Positions 51,528-62,504 of a DNA stretch of 64,000 nt are shown here, piece by piece. The position numbers and the translations under genes were made by a program. Each line of letters starts with the position of its first letter. Position 1 is the first letter of the stretch. Where the stretch lies: assembly GCF_018777385.1 (NCBI RefSeq), contig NZ_JAFJYB010000001.1, forward strand, positions 1,178,001 to 1,242,000, written 5' to 3'. Origin of the DNA: Candidatus Symbiopectobacterium endolongispinus. GTDB lineage: Bacteria; Pseudomonadota; Gammaproteobacteria; Enterobacterales; Enterobacteriaceae. A model generated the notes under the pieces. It was not told the origin of the DNA. It searched no databases and saw only the letters and a program-made list of their open reading frames with translations.

Positions 51528-52539
51528 CCCCTCTTCCAGACGGGTATTGTTGGTGTGATCGTAGGCGAAAGCCAGACGTGATTGTCCCCAATCCCAAATA
51601 CCGTTATGGGTCAGCGCGTAGTTCTGACGGTACATGCGGTTGGTTTCTGCACCACTTTATGCCAGCGCCTGAGGGATTGCCTGGCTACTGTTGAATTGAG
51701 TGTCTCCGGTATAGATATTACCCTGGCGGCTGTAGCCCGCATCAAAATCGATAATCTGCTGCGGTGACAGTTTCCATGACAGTTGGGTGTTGATATCGCG
51801 ATTGCGCACCCCTTCGCGGCCCGCTGCATAAGGAACCGTTTTGGTTATGGTTAATGTTTGGGTCATCTGCGTCGGTTTTATTGATATTGCCATACAACCG
51901 CATGGTGAGCGCTTCACCGGCCAATTGGCCGGACAGTGTGAAATTGGTGCGACGAGTGGCGCCTTCCTTGCTGCTTTCCGGCTGATTTCCGTACAGCGAC
52001 AATGTGCCCGTCCAGTTATTGGTGGGGCGTTTGGTGATGATATTCACCACGCCGCCAGCCGCACCGGAACCATAGCGTGCCGCCACCGGGCCGCGCAGTA
52101 CTTCAATGCGCTCCACGGCTTCAACCGGCACCCAGTTGGTATCGCCGCGCGTGTCGCGTTCACCGTCCCATGAATAGCGGATGGCGTTGCGTGAGGTGAC
52201 CGGGCGGCCATCAATCAGAATCAGAGTATTTTCCGGCCCCATGCCGCGCAGATCTATCTGGCGGTTGTTGCCGCGTGCGCCTGTGGCACTGTTACCGGTC
52301 AGATTCACTCCCGGCATTTTGCGGATGATCTCAGACAGATCGTTGACCGGCGGAGATTTTTGAATGTCTTCTGCTGCGATAATCGAAACACCCGGCTGTT
52401 GTTTTAACTCCTGCTCGGCGGTGGCCTTGACGGTGATGGTATCTTCATCAGCGGCATACACCATGCCGGAGACGGAACCGACCAAGCCTGCGACGATCAG
52501 TGTCAGCGGCGTGAGTGTGAAGAGAGGCGCTTTGTACAT
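51528..52539 (-). pseudogene. FepA-like siderophore receptor, 3' end deleted and frameshifted
   Basis: An outer membrane catecholate siderophore receptor. ATG 52539 begins MYKAPLFTLTPLTLIVAGLV, a signal peptide, then TonB box region (EDTITVKAT), the plug (IIRKMPGVNLTGNSATG; NTLILIDGRPV; IEVLRGPVAARYGSGAAGG) and the first barrel strands. The frame changes near 51860 and a TAA occurs at about 51655-51657 (QALA-stop-SGAETNRMYR). Only about 335 of the usual 720 or so residues remain; the sequence stops matching near 51528, next to the ABM gene, so the rest of the barrel is deleted. Confidence 0.8.
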
Positions 52540-52574
52540 TGTCCTTTTCCCTTTTGTCAGTAATATGGGCTGCG

Positions 52575-52600
52575 CTGGCCCAAATGCTAATGATTCGCGT
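52575..52600 (-). promoter_or_regulatory. Possible Fur site before the siderophore receptor
   Basis: Around AACGCGAATCATTAGCATTT on the minus strand, 40-60 bp upstream of the receptor start, there is an AT-rich ATCATT-like core. The match to the consensus is partial; the target makes it plausible. Confidence 0.35.
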
Positions 52601-52721
52601 TCGCTAATCTGGCAGAGAATGGTACAAATGTACACTTTTTGTAATCAATGTGTAATGGCCTAAAAAGCGTAATGGAATGACAACAGGGTGATGGCTTTCT
52701 TAGGTGGAAAGCCGTTGGCGA

Positions 52722-53936
52722 TTAACGGAAGGCGTGGTACAGCGCGGCAATCGCGGGGTAAATTTGCCGGTGCGTCAGCGGATATTCATGCTGCGCCAGC
52801 AGGGCGCGAATGAAAAAGCAGTTCATCAGCGTCCCGAGAGGCAGTGCAGCATTGTCGGGCACAACCAGCTTTAATAGTGCAATTACGGTGTTGGACCATT
52901 CCAATGCCATTGGGCGCAGGGATGGGCGAGAAATGGCGGCGGTAAACAGTTCATACTCGCGTGCCAGATCCTGGATGTCGGTGGTCCCGCGCAAAATAAA
53001 CTGGGTCAACACCTCGCAAGGATCGTCGTGGCGGCGTGCATTGAGCCATTGAAACATGTCTTCACGAAACAGGGCGATGGCTTCACGCATCACCGCGTTC
53101 AGCAAATCGTCCAGGCTTTTAAAATGATACGTGGTTGACCCCAGAGGTACTCCAGCTTCGGCCGCAACTGCGCGGTGCGTCAGCATGGCGATGCCGTCAC
53201 GGCGGATAATCTGCGTAGCGGTGGCAATGATTTGCGCCGCGCGCGCATGCCTGCGCTCAGCAGACAGGCTGACCCCGTTCACGCCGTTAGCGGATAACCA
53301 GGCAACGGCCGGTGTTGGGGGGAAAGGTGGCGAACTGGGGGTGTAAGTCTGTATTGAACCTTGAGGCTTGTCGGTGGTTTTAAGGTTGCTATAGGCTGAG
53401 CGCACCTCATCCCCGATATCATCAAGCATGGATTGCCGTTCTTCCCGGCTGATGGCAGCAAAGCCAGTGCCATGCAACAAAAACACCCCTTCAGCGGCGA
53501 GAAAAGCAATGCGTAAGCGTTTGGTGAGCGGTGTGGCTTGTGCCAGACGCGCCAGTTGCATGCGGTAAAAGGTTTGTACCGGTGCCAGCATGGCAGGCGC
53601 GTGGACCAGCGTCGTCAATAAGCCAATGGCGCGCGATGCCGTTTCTTCAGTCTCTTGCCCGATAGCGTTGATATGGCCCAGAATCTCAGCACCGGGTGTA
53701 CTGCCATAACGCACGCTTTGCTGCTCCGCTTCTTGCGAAAAACGGGTCAGTTCACGTTCCAGCAGCGTTTGTATCAGCAGATCCTTGCTGGGGAAACGGT
53801 AAACCAGCCCACATTTGCTGATGCCTGCCTGTGCGGCAACGGCATCGAGGGTGAAACCGTGCACGCCACCGCTCAGCAGAACGGTTTCCGCTGCATCAAG
53901 AATCTGGTCGCTATCAATGGTTTGTTTGCGTGCCAT
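52722..53936 (-). CDS. Two TetR repressor modules in one protein
   Basis: 404 residues, intact. The first module (residues 1-195) has HTH TLDAVAAQAGISKCGLVYRF; the second (from about 230) has HTH THRAVAAEAGVPLGSTTYHF, and each is followed by its own helical ligand domain. A proline-rich linker (TPSSPPFPPTPAVAW) joins them. The gene is divergent from the MFS pump gene, 124 bp apart, so it probably represses that pump and itself. A single polypeptide may act as a built-in dimer. Confidence 0.8.
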   Translation of the reverse strand: MARKQTIDSDQILDAAETVLLSGGVHGFTLDAVAAQAGISKCGLVYRFPSKDLLIQTLLERELTRFSQEAEQQSVRYGSTPGAEILGHINAIGQETEETASRAIGLLTTLVHAPAMLAPVQTFYRMQLARLAQATPLTKRLRIAFLAAEGVFLLHGTGFAAISREERQSMLDDIGDEVRSAYSNLKTTDKPQGSIQTYTPSSPPFPPTPAVAWLSANGVNGVSLSAERRHARAAQIIATATQIIRRDGIAMLTHRAVAAEAGVPLGSTTYHFKSLDDLLNAVMREAIALFREDMFQWLNARRHDDPCEVLTQFILRGTTDIQDLAREYELFTAAISRPSLRPMALEWSNTVIALLKLVVPDNAALPLGTLMNCFFIRALLAQHEYPLTHRQIYPAIAALYHAFR

Positions 53937-54060
53937 TTACCTACCTTGCATTTCCGACTGATCAGTCATATATTGCGCTGCATATTACGCATGTTAGCTG
54001 ATTGGCCACTACTTTGCCGACGGTTATTACTTCTTTTGCATGGTTAACAAGGTTACATCA

Positions 54061-55235
54061 ATGTCTGAGTCTTCACGGCCCGGCGCGCACCGTTTTACCC
54101 TTATCGTCATTCTTGGGATACTTTGCGCGTTTGACGCCATGTCCATCGACCTCTATCTACCAGCATTCCCGCGATTGCACACGCCATTGGTGCCGATGCT
54201 GCCGGTATGCAAACCTCGCTTTCGGTGTTTCTTATCAGGTTGGCGTTCGGACAAATTCTTTATGGGCCGTTTACCGATCGCTATGGGCGAAAAGTACCGT
54301 TACTGCTGGGTATCGCGCTGTTTCTGGCCGCATCGATCTGCCTTTCTCATGCGGCCTCATTGACCGAATTCGTTTTCTTCCGCTTGTTGCAGGGCATCGG
54401 CGGTGCGGCAGGGTTAGTGATCCCACGTGCAATTGTGGCTGACCTTTGCGCCGAGCGTGAGGCAGCAAAAGTGTTTTCACTGTTGATGCAGGTGATGGCG
54501 ATCGCGCCGATTGTTGCGCCGCCGTTGGGGAACCTGTTGTCAGGTTCGCTGGGCTGGCAGGCGATTTTCTGGGGACTGGGTGTTGTCGGGGCGATCATGT
54601 TGTTTGCCACCTGGAGCTGGGTGCCAGAGAGTCTGCCGCGAGATCAGCGCATGCAGGGCAATATTGGTTCGGCTTTTGTAGGTTATGCCGCGCTGTTTCG
54701 CCAACGTATCTACATGGGGTATACCCTGTCTGGGGTATTCACCATGGGCGGACTGTTTACCTACATCGGTGCATCGGCATTTATTTTTATCGATTATTTC
54801 CATCTCTCTCCCACCCTGTACAGCACCTTGTTTGCCGCGAATGTACTGGGTATGGTGGTGTGCGGGCAGATCAATATCTTTCTGCTTAACCGTTGGCGTG
54901 AGCAGCAGATTCTTGCTGTGGGATTGGGGATACATCTGGTTTGAACCTTGTTACTGGTGGGGTTGTGGTTGAGCGGCGGCGCGACGCTGTGGCTGTTAAC
55001 CGCGCTGCTGTTTATGGCCATGAGCAGCTTGAGCCTGGTGTTTGGCAACGGTGTGGCGGTCGCTATGGGGTCAGCGGCAGGTCAGACCGGCGTGGCATCG
55101 TCGCTACTGAGGGTAATGCAGTACCTGTTCGGCGGTGTGGTCGGCGTGTTGCTCGGTGTTCTGCATGATGGCACATTGTTGCCGCCGTTGCTCATGCTGG
55201 CCGTGTGTGCACTGGCAGCACTGCTCGATAGATAA
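54061..55235 (+). pseudogene. MFS multidrug efflux pump (Bcr/CflA type), disrupted
   Basis: A 12-helix drug/proton antiporter. The N-terminal DAMSIDLYLPAFP and motif A (GPFTDRYGRKVPLLLG) with GIGGAAGLVIPRAIVADL are typical of Bcr/CflA pumps. One G is missing near 54166 (YLPAFPAIAHAIGADA expected) and TGA at 54942-54944 (GIHLV-stop-TLLLVG; Gly fits, GGA to TGA) divides the C-terminal part. Otherwise about 390 residues are open. An upstream ATG at 54040 exists. Confidence 0.85.
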
Positions 55236-55361
55236 CATATATAAATAAAAACAATTCATTAATGGCATTATGGTGTCCTATTGGTGTCCCCATTGCTAAA
55301 TTACACTTCGATCATGCCTCTCTATTTTTCTACCAACTAGCATTGATTGCTGGTTATGTAT

Positions 55362-56674
55362 GGGTCTTCCCTATCATGGTGGGAGACTCATAACAACATG
55401 TTTAACCTGCCGTAATGGAACATCACTGCCACCTTAAAGCGTTCTTTGTTCCGGTATCCTCTGGACTTGATCCGCAGCAGCCTTATCTTTCTGTTTAGTG
55501 ACTCTGCATTACCGTTTGATACCCTGTGTTTCATGGCATTCAGGATCCCGTACAGTCGTTTACGTAACGTCCGGGCGGCGCTGCTTAGTAGCGGGACACC
55601 AACGTCTTTTGCCATCCCTATCCATTCCAGCCACAGACGCCTGCTGTGTTCGTCATACCGGCGGTTCCAGAGTTCCCGGGCCAGCGCCTTCATTGCCCAG
55701 CAACGGCTGGTATCAGGCAGAACCATCTGCGCTGCTTCCAGTCTTTCTGCTATTCGACCATGACGTTTATGGCGACCGTACAACCACAGATAACGGGAAC
55801 GATGTGCACTTTTTCGTGCCGGTAACGGGATGGTTTTCATCTCCAACTGTCGTGTTTTATCTACGACGGCACAGAGCATTTTCGCTACATGGAAGTGGTC
55901 GAACGCGATCTTCTCCACCGCGTTAGGCAGATGGAGCCGCGCTGCGCTTATATAGGATAGATTCATGTCCATCGACAGGGTTTTAATGGATTCAATCTGG
56001 CGGTCACCCAGACTCCGGAGATAGCCAGCAAGACTTTCAACTCCGCGATCATCTTTGAGTTCCAATGCCTGTCCTTGGGTATCAGAGATAACGGTGACGT
56101 ACTGATGCCCCTTTTTGAAAGCGACCTCATCAACACAGAGATGACGTGCGGCCTGAGGTGTTTTTCGACGGGCCAGTCCACGCTTAACCGCCCGTTGCAT
56201 AATATTATCGACAGCATTCCAGCTCAGCCTCAGCTGTTTCCTGACGGCATCCACGGTGCTGATTTTCAGCCATGAGATAACGAACGACTCGAACAACAGC
56301 GTATACCGGCTACCGGGGCCGGCCCATGGAACAGACAGCGTCTGGTAGCCATGCTCCGGGCACATAATACGGGGTACATCAGCTTCGACTATTGTCGCGA
56401 ACTGACAGGTATCGAGATGGCGCCATTTACGATGTCGGTGATCGTGAATAGGACAAGATTCCCGCAGGTTGGACAGGTTAACTGAGTGTTTTTCGCAATC
56501 TCAACTGTAACGGTAACAGAACCGGCATTTTCATCGAGAGAAAGAGACTTTACCTGCCACGGAATAGACAGGTTGAGGATATGAGCGTAGAGAGACTTTT
56601 CGTCCATGGTGGTGACCTCTGGCGATTTAATACGCCATTATCATGCCTTCAGCCACCACAACAAGGGAAGACCC
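55362..56674 (-). mobile_element. ISL3-family insertion sequence, copy 2 (inverted)
   Basis: Ends GGGTCTTCCC (55362) and GGGAAGACCC (to 56674), 1313 bp, in the opposite orientation to copy 1. Differences from copy 1 found by eye: one A lost in the transposase, three rather than four G near one end, a C/A change giving LNRKI for LNSKI, and TGA instead of TAA as stop. No clear 8-bp target duplication is visible. Confidence 0.85.
55388..56607 (-). pseudogene. ISL3-family transposase, frameshifted copy
   Basis: Identical to the copy 1 transposase apart from one missing A at 56459-56460 (AAA to AA), which sends TCPTCG into a wrong frame after about 50 codons, and one Ser to Arg change near the C-terminus. 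The catalytic domain 55388-56365 is open in its own frame. It could be mobilised by the intact copy 1 transposase. Confidence 0.9.
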
Positions 56675-56879
56675 ATGTGTATACAGTATATCGGCTATAG
56701 ATGAAAATCAACCTGCTTTTTTTGGAAGCGCTTCGCATAATTGGCATGGTAGTGGGCGTAGATCACATTTTGTGTTTGAAGTCTCACCAACCTTATGATT
56801 AATTACTTTAACATGTTAAGAACACATATACAGACAGAGGATTGATTTTCAATACTAAAGGGTGTTGTATGAATTAGTT

Positions 56880-57485
56880 ATGCAAAAAAAGATTTTGCAA
56901 TCAAAAATTTCTTTCTCCTCATTGGTAGAAATTACCACCCGTTCTCAATTTGGCGGTTATAGCATCGCGGCAAATAAAACGATCTTTGGCCTTATCTCCA
57001 ACGGAGAGCTTTATTTACGTGCGAACAAGCGCTGTTAGCCTCATTTCCTTGCACTGAATATGCCGCACCTGGTTTATACCAAACGGGGCATGCCCGTTCC
57101 GTTGAGTTACTATCTGGTGGGGGAGGTCTTATGGGAGGAACCGACTCAGCTGCTGCAATTGGCCAAAATGTCGCTTGAGGGCGCAGAACAGGATAAATCA
57201 GAGCGTGAGCACTGCACACGGTTAAAGGATTTGCCCAATCTGAATCACGATCTTGAGCGAACGTTATGGAAGGCGGGAATCAGAAATGCTGACGAGCTGC
57301 AACAACACGGTGCAAAGGAGAGCTACTTGAGGCTAAAAGCAGTCAGTAAACATGCCGGTGTGAATATTTTACTGGCGTTGGCGGGCGCGATTTGCAGAAC
57401 GCATCAGGCCGCTTTGCCAATAGGGGTAAGAAACGAGCTGATTGAATGGCATAAACACCATTCAGCGCCTTTGCCTAAAACCTGA
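56880..57485 (+). pseudogene. tfoX: Competence regulator TfoX (Sxy), one nonsense codon
   Basis: Sxy works with CRP to switch on competence genes. The protein follows E. coli Sxy: RSQFGGYSIAANKTIFGLIS, NGELYLRAN, then LKDLPNLNHDLERTLWKAGI and HQAALPIGVRNELIEW. An in-frame TAG at 57036-57038 (NKRC-stop-PHF) splits the N- and C-terminal domains; GAG to TAG is possible. The start at 56880 gives about 201 residues, the family length. Position beside yccS matches E. coli. Confidence 0.85.
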
Positions 57486-57598
57486 GACGTCAACTTGCGC
57501 GGTATCTTCAAAGGTAATGATGCCGCGCTATATGTTTTTATGCTTCGCGTGTTCTCTGCACCATTTTGACCGTGTGTACTATCACCGGATAGTTTCTT

Positions 57599-59662
57599 TT
57601 AACGGATGGTTCCCTTCAACTGCGTCAGTTCTGGCAAGACATCGATGATCAGACCAATTTGCTGCAAGACCAGTTGCTCCTTGCTGTCTGGATCGGGGGC
57701 AAGTTGTTGTACCTGCTGTTGACGTGCCAACAACCCCTCTCGCTGTGTTTGCACATCAATGTCAGGATGGTGCAGTGCTGCATCAATATAGCAAATAGCG
57801 TCATCCAGCAGTTGTAGCGTCTGCGGCAGCGCCAGCTTTTCTCGGTGGGCACCGAGTGTAGAAATATAGCTCAACAGCGTATGGTTAAGGCACATAAAGC
57901 GAAACGCATCATCGAGCGTATTCCTGATGGCATGGGGTTCAGAAGACATGTTCGCGACGACAGAGGCCAGCTCTGCGTCGCTGTTATGCGCATCGCGGCG
58001 CGCGATGCGGTAACGCAAACTGTTGCTTTTACCTTGATGATATTGTTCAAGAATGGCATCCAGATAACGGCAATTGGCATTGGTGGTTTTATCTATGACC
58101 GCAGGTAAACCGCGAAAACGCCAGTCCGGCCAGATAAAACTGACAGCGGCCTAGGCAATGGCGCAGCCAATCAGTGTATCCAGAATGCGTGGCCCTGCCA
58201 CTTCGAAACCCTCACCCAGCAAGTTAAAGCAGAGCAAAACCAATAAGGTAATAAACAGGGTGGCATGGGCATATTGTACGTTGCGAAAGGCAAAGAACAA
58301 CACACCGCTGATAACAATCAGCGTGAGTTGTCCTTCAAGCGAGGGGACAAAATAGAGTACCGGAATCCCAATCAGTATGCCTGCCAGCGTCCCGATAATA
58401 CGCAGCGCCAAACGCCGTCGCGTTGCATTGTAGTTTGGCTGACACACAAACAGGCTGGTGAGCAGAATCCAATAGCCGTGCTGCATGTGTGTCAGTTGAA
58501 TAAGCGCATACCCCCCCGCAGAGCAGGGCAGACATACGGATAGCGTGGCGAAACAAGGCTGAACGCGGTGTAAGATGACGACTGATGCGCAGCCGAATAT
58601 CACTCCAGCCGGTCAGTCCATCATCAGCCAGACTTTCTTCCATCTGTTGCTGCGATTCCAGCCATTGCTCTGATTCGATATTCATTAACTGGGTATCAAT
58701 GGCACGAAGATTATTCAGCAAGTGGCGTAATGCTTTTCCTTGGGTTGGATTTGCGCCATCTTTGGCAAAAAAAGCATGCAGCGCGGCATCCAGATAAACA
58801 AACGCCAGTTCGATACGTCCATCGTGCTGATATTTTTGCTGTAACAGAATGGATTGCGCCAATTGACGACAGGCGCGTGCCTGCATCGTCAGTAAACGTT
58901 GAAAACGAAAAAGAATATCACTGTGGCGAAAGGTTTCACGTAACTGAGCGTATTGCACGTGCGAGGAACTGGCGCGTTCGTGAATATCTTGTGCTGCAAA
59001 ATAGTAGTGCCGCGTTGTCCGCGATCGCCGCGTAACCGGGTTAACAAAGGGGCTTTGGCTTGATTGAGCGTTGCCACCACATCACTGTTAACCAGTGCCA
59101 CATCGATCAATGGGTTATCGGTCGAATCATCAATATCGGGATCAAACAGTGTCGCTTTAGCATCCAGATAGTGGGAAAGCTGCTCAAAGCAGCGAGCCAG
59201 ACTGTCCTGCAAAGGACGAATGGGAAAAACAACATGCCCCAACAATGTAAGCAGGTTGTACCACAACGCCCCCGCGAGCAGCAAAAGCGGCTGTTGATAC
59301 CAATTGTCATACAGGGACACGCCCAGCATGGTGTAAATGGCAATTAGCAGAGCACCAAAAGCAATGGTGGCGTAGCGCTGACCCAATGCACCGAGCAGAA
59401 TAAAACCTGCCGTTGAAAAGGCCAGACCGATGCCGAATAACCACGGGTAAGGAAAAAGCAGTTCTATGGATACAGACGCTATAAAGAAACAAAGTAGCGT
59501 AATAAACAAATTGCGTAATCTGCCGGTTAGCCTATCATTGAGATCGGTCAGCGCAGCGGCCACTACCCCGAGCGTTAACGGAATGGTAGTGGTAGGTTGG
59601 CCCATCCACCAGGGCAGCAACGCGGCGCCGGCTAAGGCAATAAAAATACGCGCGTTGTACAA
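57599..59662 (-). pseudogene. yccS: YccS-type inner membrane protein, disrupted
   Basis: YccS/YhfK family proteins have two blocks of membrane helices with a large soluble part. The N-terminal block ends in the HDR-like region; the family segment GYWILLTSLFVCQPNYNATR lies in the second block. Lesions: a frame change near 58985, seven C at 58510-58516 where six fit the frame (LLCGGYALIQL expected), and TAG at 58151-58153 (GCAIA-stop-AAVSFIWPDW; Trp fits). Repaired length is about 690 residues. Function in E. coli is unknown. It converges with tfoX. Confidence 0.88.
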
Positions 59663-59733
59663 CTAACCGCTATTGTATAGGTAACTCCGGAATCCTGAGA
59701 TGAATGTCAACAACGTCTGTTCCTTACCGACGG

Positions 59734-60180
59734 TTAGCGATAGCGACGGCGCGCGTTTCTTTCACGTATCGCCTGTGCCTCTTCAATGGACACCACGCGA
59801 CGACCTACAGGCCACAGCGCGATGACTACCAGTTTGAAGTTGGCGATCCCGACAGGAATACCGATAATCGTTAGGCATTGCGCAATGCCACTGGCAATGT
59901 GCGATATACACAGCCACCATCCGAAAAGAATAAACCAAAAGACATTAAGGACTGTCCCGCCAGCGCTCAATACGGCATTTTTACGCTCAGGCTCTACTTC
60001 ATCGATGTGAACGGCCTCATTGCCGTAAGGGAACAGCGATAGCTTGGTGATTTCCCAGCATGATCGGGTCAGTGGCAATGTGAAAATCAGAACAATGCTG
60101 ATTAGCGTTGCAATAAACAATGCCGGCGTAGTGAAAAATCCACCCAGCACAAAATTAAGAATGTTCAATGCGGCTCGCAT
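59734..60180 (-). CDS. yccF: YccF inner membrane protein
   Basis: 148 residues nearly matching E. coli YccF: MRAALNILNFVLGGFFTTPA, TLPLTRSCWEITKLSLFPYG, GIAQCLTIIGIPVGIANFK and WPVGRRVVSIEEAQ. Two or more membrane segments; function unknown. Intact, 72 bp from yccS on the same strand. Confidence 0.92.
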   Translation of the reverse strand: MRAALNILNFVLGGFFTTPALFIATLISIVLIFTLPLTRSCWEITKLSLFPYGNEAVHIDEVEPERKNAVLSAGGTVLNVFWFILFGWWLCISHIASGIAQCLTIIGIPVGIANFKLVVIALWPVGRRVVSIEEAQAIRERNARRRYR

Positions 60181-60405
60181 TGTTGCTCCATGATGTCAGG
60201 CGTAGCGAAGGTCTCGTAAATAGGGCATCTATCATTACAAAATACAGACATCTCATGGCATTGCTTCGGCACACATCGCGTATGATGTCATCAGAAAGAA
60301 TATTACATCAAGCGCGGGGATATCCTAACGTATTTTAACACTGGAGAAGGGGTCTGTGTCGCAGGTAAACTACCGAAAAGCCGTTTTTTTCATGGCGTAA
60401 CGAAA

Positions 60406-62463
60406 ATGGAACTGAAAGCAACCTCTTTAGGCAAACATCTGGCGCAACACCCCTACAATCGGGTGAAGCTGCTCAATGCGGGCGTTCAGGTGAGCGGTGA
60501 GAAACACGAGTATGTCATTCCCTTTAACCAGTTGCTGGATATGCAATGCAAGCGTGGGCTGGTATGGGGGGAACTGGAGTTTGTGCTACCAGAAAACCAG
60601 GTGGTGCGGCTGCATGGCACCGAATGGCAGGAAACCCAGCAGTTCTACCGCTATCTGATGAAAATGTGGCGTCAGTGGAGTGACGACATGAGCGCAGTGT
60701 GTGCCGACGCGTTACAGCGCCAGGTCACCGATATTGAGCAAATGGCGAACCATCATGGGTGGATTTCACGTCAGGCGTTGACTGAGTTACAGGCAGATAT
60801 TCGTGCAACGCTCGCTTCCTTGCCGTTGCCTGTCGCAAGGCTGGCGGGGTTTGTGAATTGTTGTGACAGCTACACCCTTTGTCAGCAGTGGCTCGCTGAG
60901 GGGGAGTCGTGCAGAACCGTCTGTAACCAAACTTGGATGGAGAAAACGCTCTCCTCAGAGCAGGCGTTTTTTGACGGCGTTGAAACTACTCCGCTTAATG
61001 TTTCGCAGTGTCGCGCCGTCATCAATGGTGAAGATTCCGTATTAGTGCTGGCGGGGGCGGGCAGTGGAAAAACGTCCGTATTAGTGGCGCGCGCCGCCTG
61101 GTTGCTGCACCGAAACGAAGCGATGCCGGAACAAATCTTGTTACTTGCCTTTGGCCGCAAAGCCGCGCAGGAGATGAATGAACGTATACAGGCGTGCTTA
61201 CACACGGACGCTGTACAGGCCAAAACATTCCATGCGCTGGCACTGCATATTATTCAGCATGCTACGCGCAAAGCGCCGGTTATCAGACGATTGGAAAGCA
61301 ATGGCGCGCTACGACATGAACTGCTGATTAAAACCTGGCAGCAGCAGTGCGCGGAGAAGAAAGCGCAAGCCAAAGGATGGCGGGAGTGGCTGAGCGAGGA
61401 GATGGCGTGGGATGTGCCTGACGGCGAGTTCTGGCTGGATGCGCGTATGGCAGCGCGGCTGAGTGGTCGTTTGGATCGCTGGCTCGGGCTAATGCGTATG
61501 CAGGGCGGGAGCCAAAATGACATGCTGGCGCTGGCGGATGATGAGCAGCGCCCGCGATTGCAACGTGGTTTACGCTTGATGGCCCCTTTGCTTAAGGCAT
61601 GGAAAGCAGCATTGAAAGAAGAAGGCGCGGTGGACTTCTCTGACCTGATCCTCCATCAGGCGGTAAATTTGCTGGATAAGGGGCGCTTTATCAGCCCTTG
61701 GAAGCATATTCTGGTCGATGAATTTCAGGATATTTCTCCCCAGCGTGCGCAATTGTTGGCCGCGCTGCGCAGGCAAAATCTGCGTACCCGCCTTTTTGCT
61801 GTCGGTGATGACTGGCAGGCGATTTACCGTTTCAGTGGCGCTGAACTGACGCTGACCAAGGCATTTGAGCATCACTTTGGGCGCGGAGAGCGCTGTGCGC
61901 TGGATACGACCTATCGCTTTAACGATCGTATTGGCGAGATTGCCAATACCTTTGTGCAGCAGAATCCGCATCAGTTAAAGAAGCCTCTTAACAGCTTGCG
62001 CGCTGGCGATAAAAAAGCGGTCATGCTGCTGCCTGAAACACAGTTGGAAACGTTGTTCGATAAGCTCAGCAGTTACGTCACGCCCGATGAGCGTATTCTT
62101 GTGCTGGCGCGTTATCACCATTTGCGGCCAGCCATGCTGGATAAAGCGGGTGTGAGATGGCCAAACCTGATTATTGAGTTTATGACAATCCATGCCAGCA
62201 AGGGGCAACAGGCTGACTATGTGGTGATTGTGGGATTGAACGATGGCAAAGAAGGTTTCCCCGCCTTGCCGCGTGAAAGTTTGCTGGAGCAGGTCTTGTT
62301 ACCCCAGCCGGAACCTTTTGCTGATGCGGAAGAGTGTCGTTTACTTTATGTGGCGCTAACCCGTGCGAAACACCGGGTCTGGTTGCTCTACGATCGTGAC
62401 GCACCGTCTGTCTTTGTTGAACAATTACAGCGTATCGGTGTGCCGCTTCAGAGGAAACCTTAA
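60406..62463 (+). CDS. helD: DNA helicase IV
   Basis: HelD is a 3'-5' superfamily 1 helicase. All motifs are present in 685 residues: Walker A LAGAGSGKTS near residue 215, DEFQDISPQRAQLLA (motif II), GDDWQAIYRFSGAE (III), TTYRFNDRIGEIAN (IV), MTIHASKGQQADYVVI (V) and LLYVALTRAKHRVWL (VI). Start ATG 60406 gives the normal E. coli N-terminus (MELKATSLGKHLAQHPYN). Intact; the gene order with yccF and yccS is conserved. Confidence 0.95.
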   Translation: MELKATSLGKHLAQHPYNRVKLLNAGVQVSGEKHEYVIPFNQLLDMQCKRGLVWGELEFVLPENQVVRLHGTEWQETQQFYRYLMKMWRQWSDDMSAVCADALQRQVTDIEQMANHHGWISRQALTELQADIRATLASLPLPVARLAGFVNCCDSYTLCQQWLAEGESCRTVCNQTWMEKTLSSEQAFFDGVETTPLNVSQCRAVINGEDSVLVLAGAGSGKTSVLVARAAWLLHRNEAMPEQILLLAFGRKAAQEMNERIQACLHTDAVQAKTFHALALHIIQHATRKAPVIRRLESNGALRHELLIKTWQQQCAEKKAQAKGWREWLSEEMAWDVPDGEFWLDARMAARLSGRLDRWLGLMRMQGGSQNDMLALADDEQRPRLQRGLRLMAPLLKAWKAALKEEGAVDFSDLILHQAVNLLDKGRFISPWKHILVDEFQDISPQRAQLLAALRRQNLRTRLFAVGDDWQAIYRFSGAELTLTKAFEHHFGRGERCALDTTYRFNDRIGEIANTFVQQNPHQLKKPLNSLRAGDKKAVMLLPETQLETLFDKLSSYVTPDERILVLARYHHLRPAMLDKAGVRWPNLIIEFMTIHASKGQQADYVVIVGLNDGKEGFPALPRESLLEQVLLPQPEPFADAEECRLLYVALTRAKHRVWLLYDRDAPSVFVEQLQRIGVPLQRKP

Positions 62464-62504
62464 TAACAGCGCTGCCAGCAACCGGGTAGCGCTGATGCGC
62501 CGCG

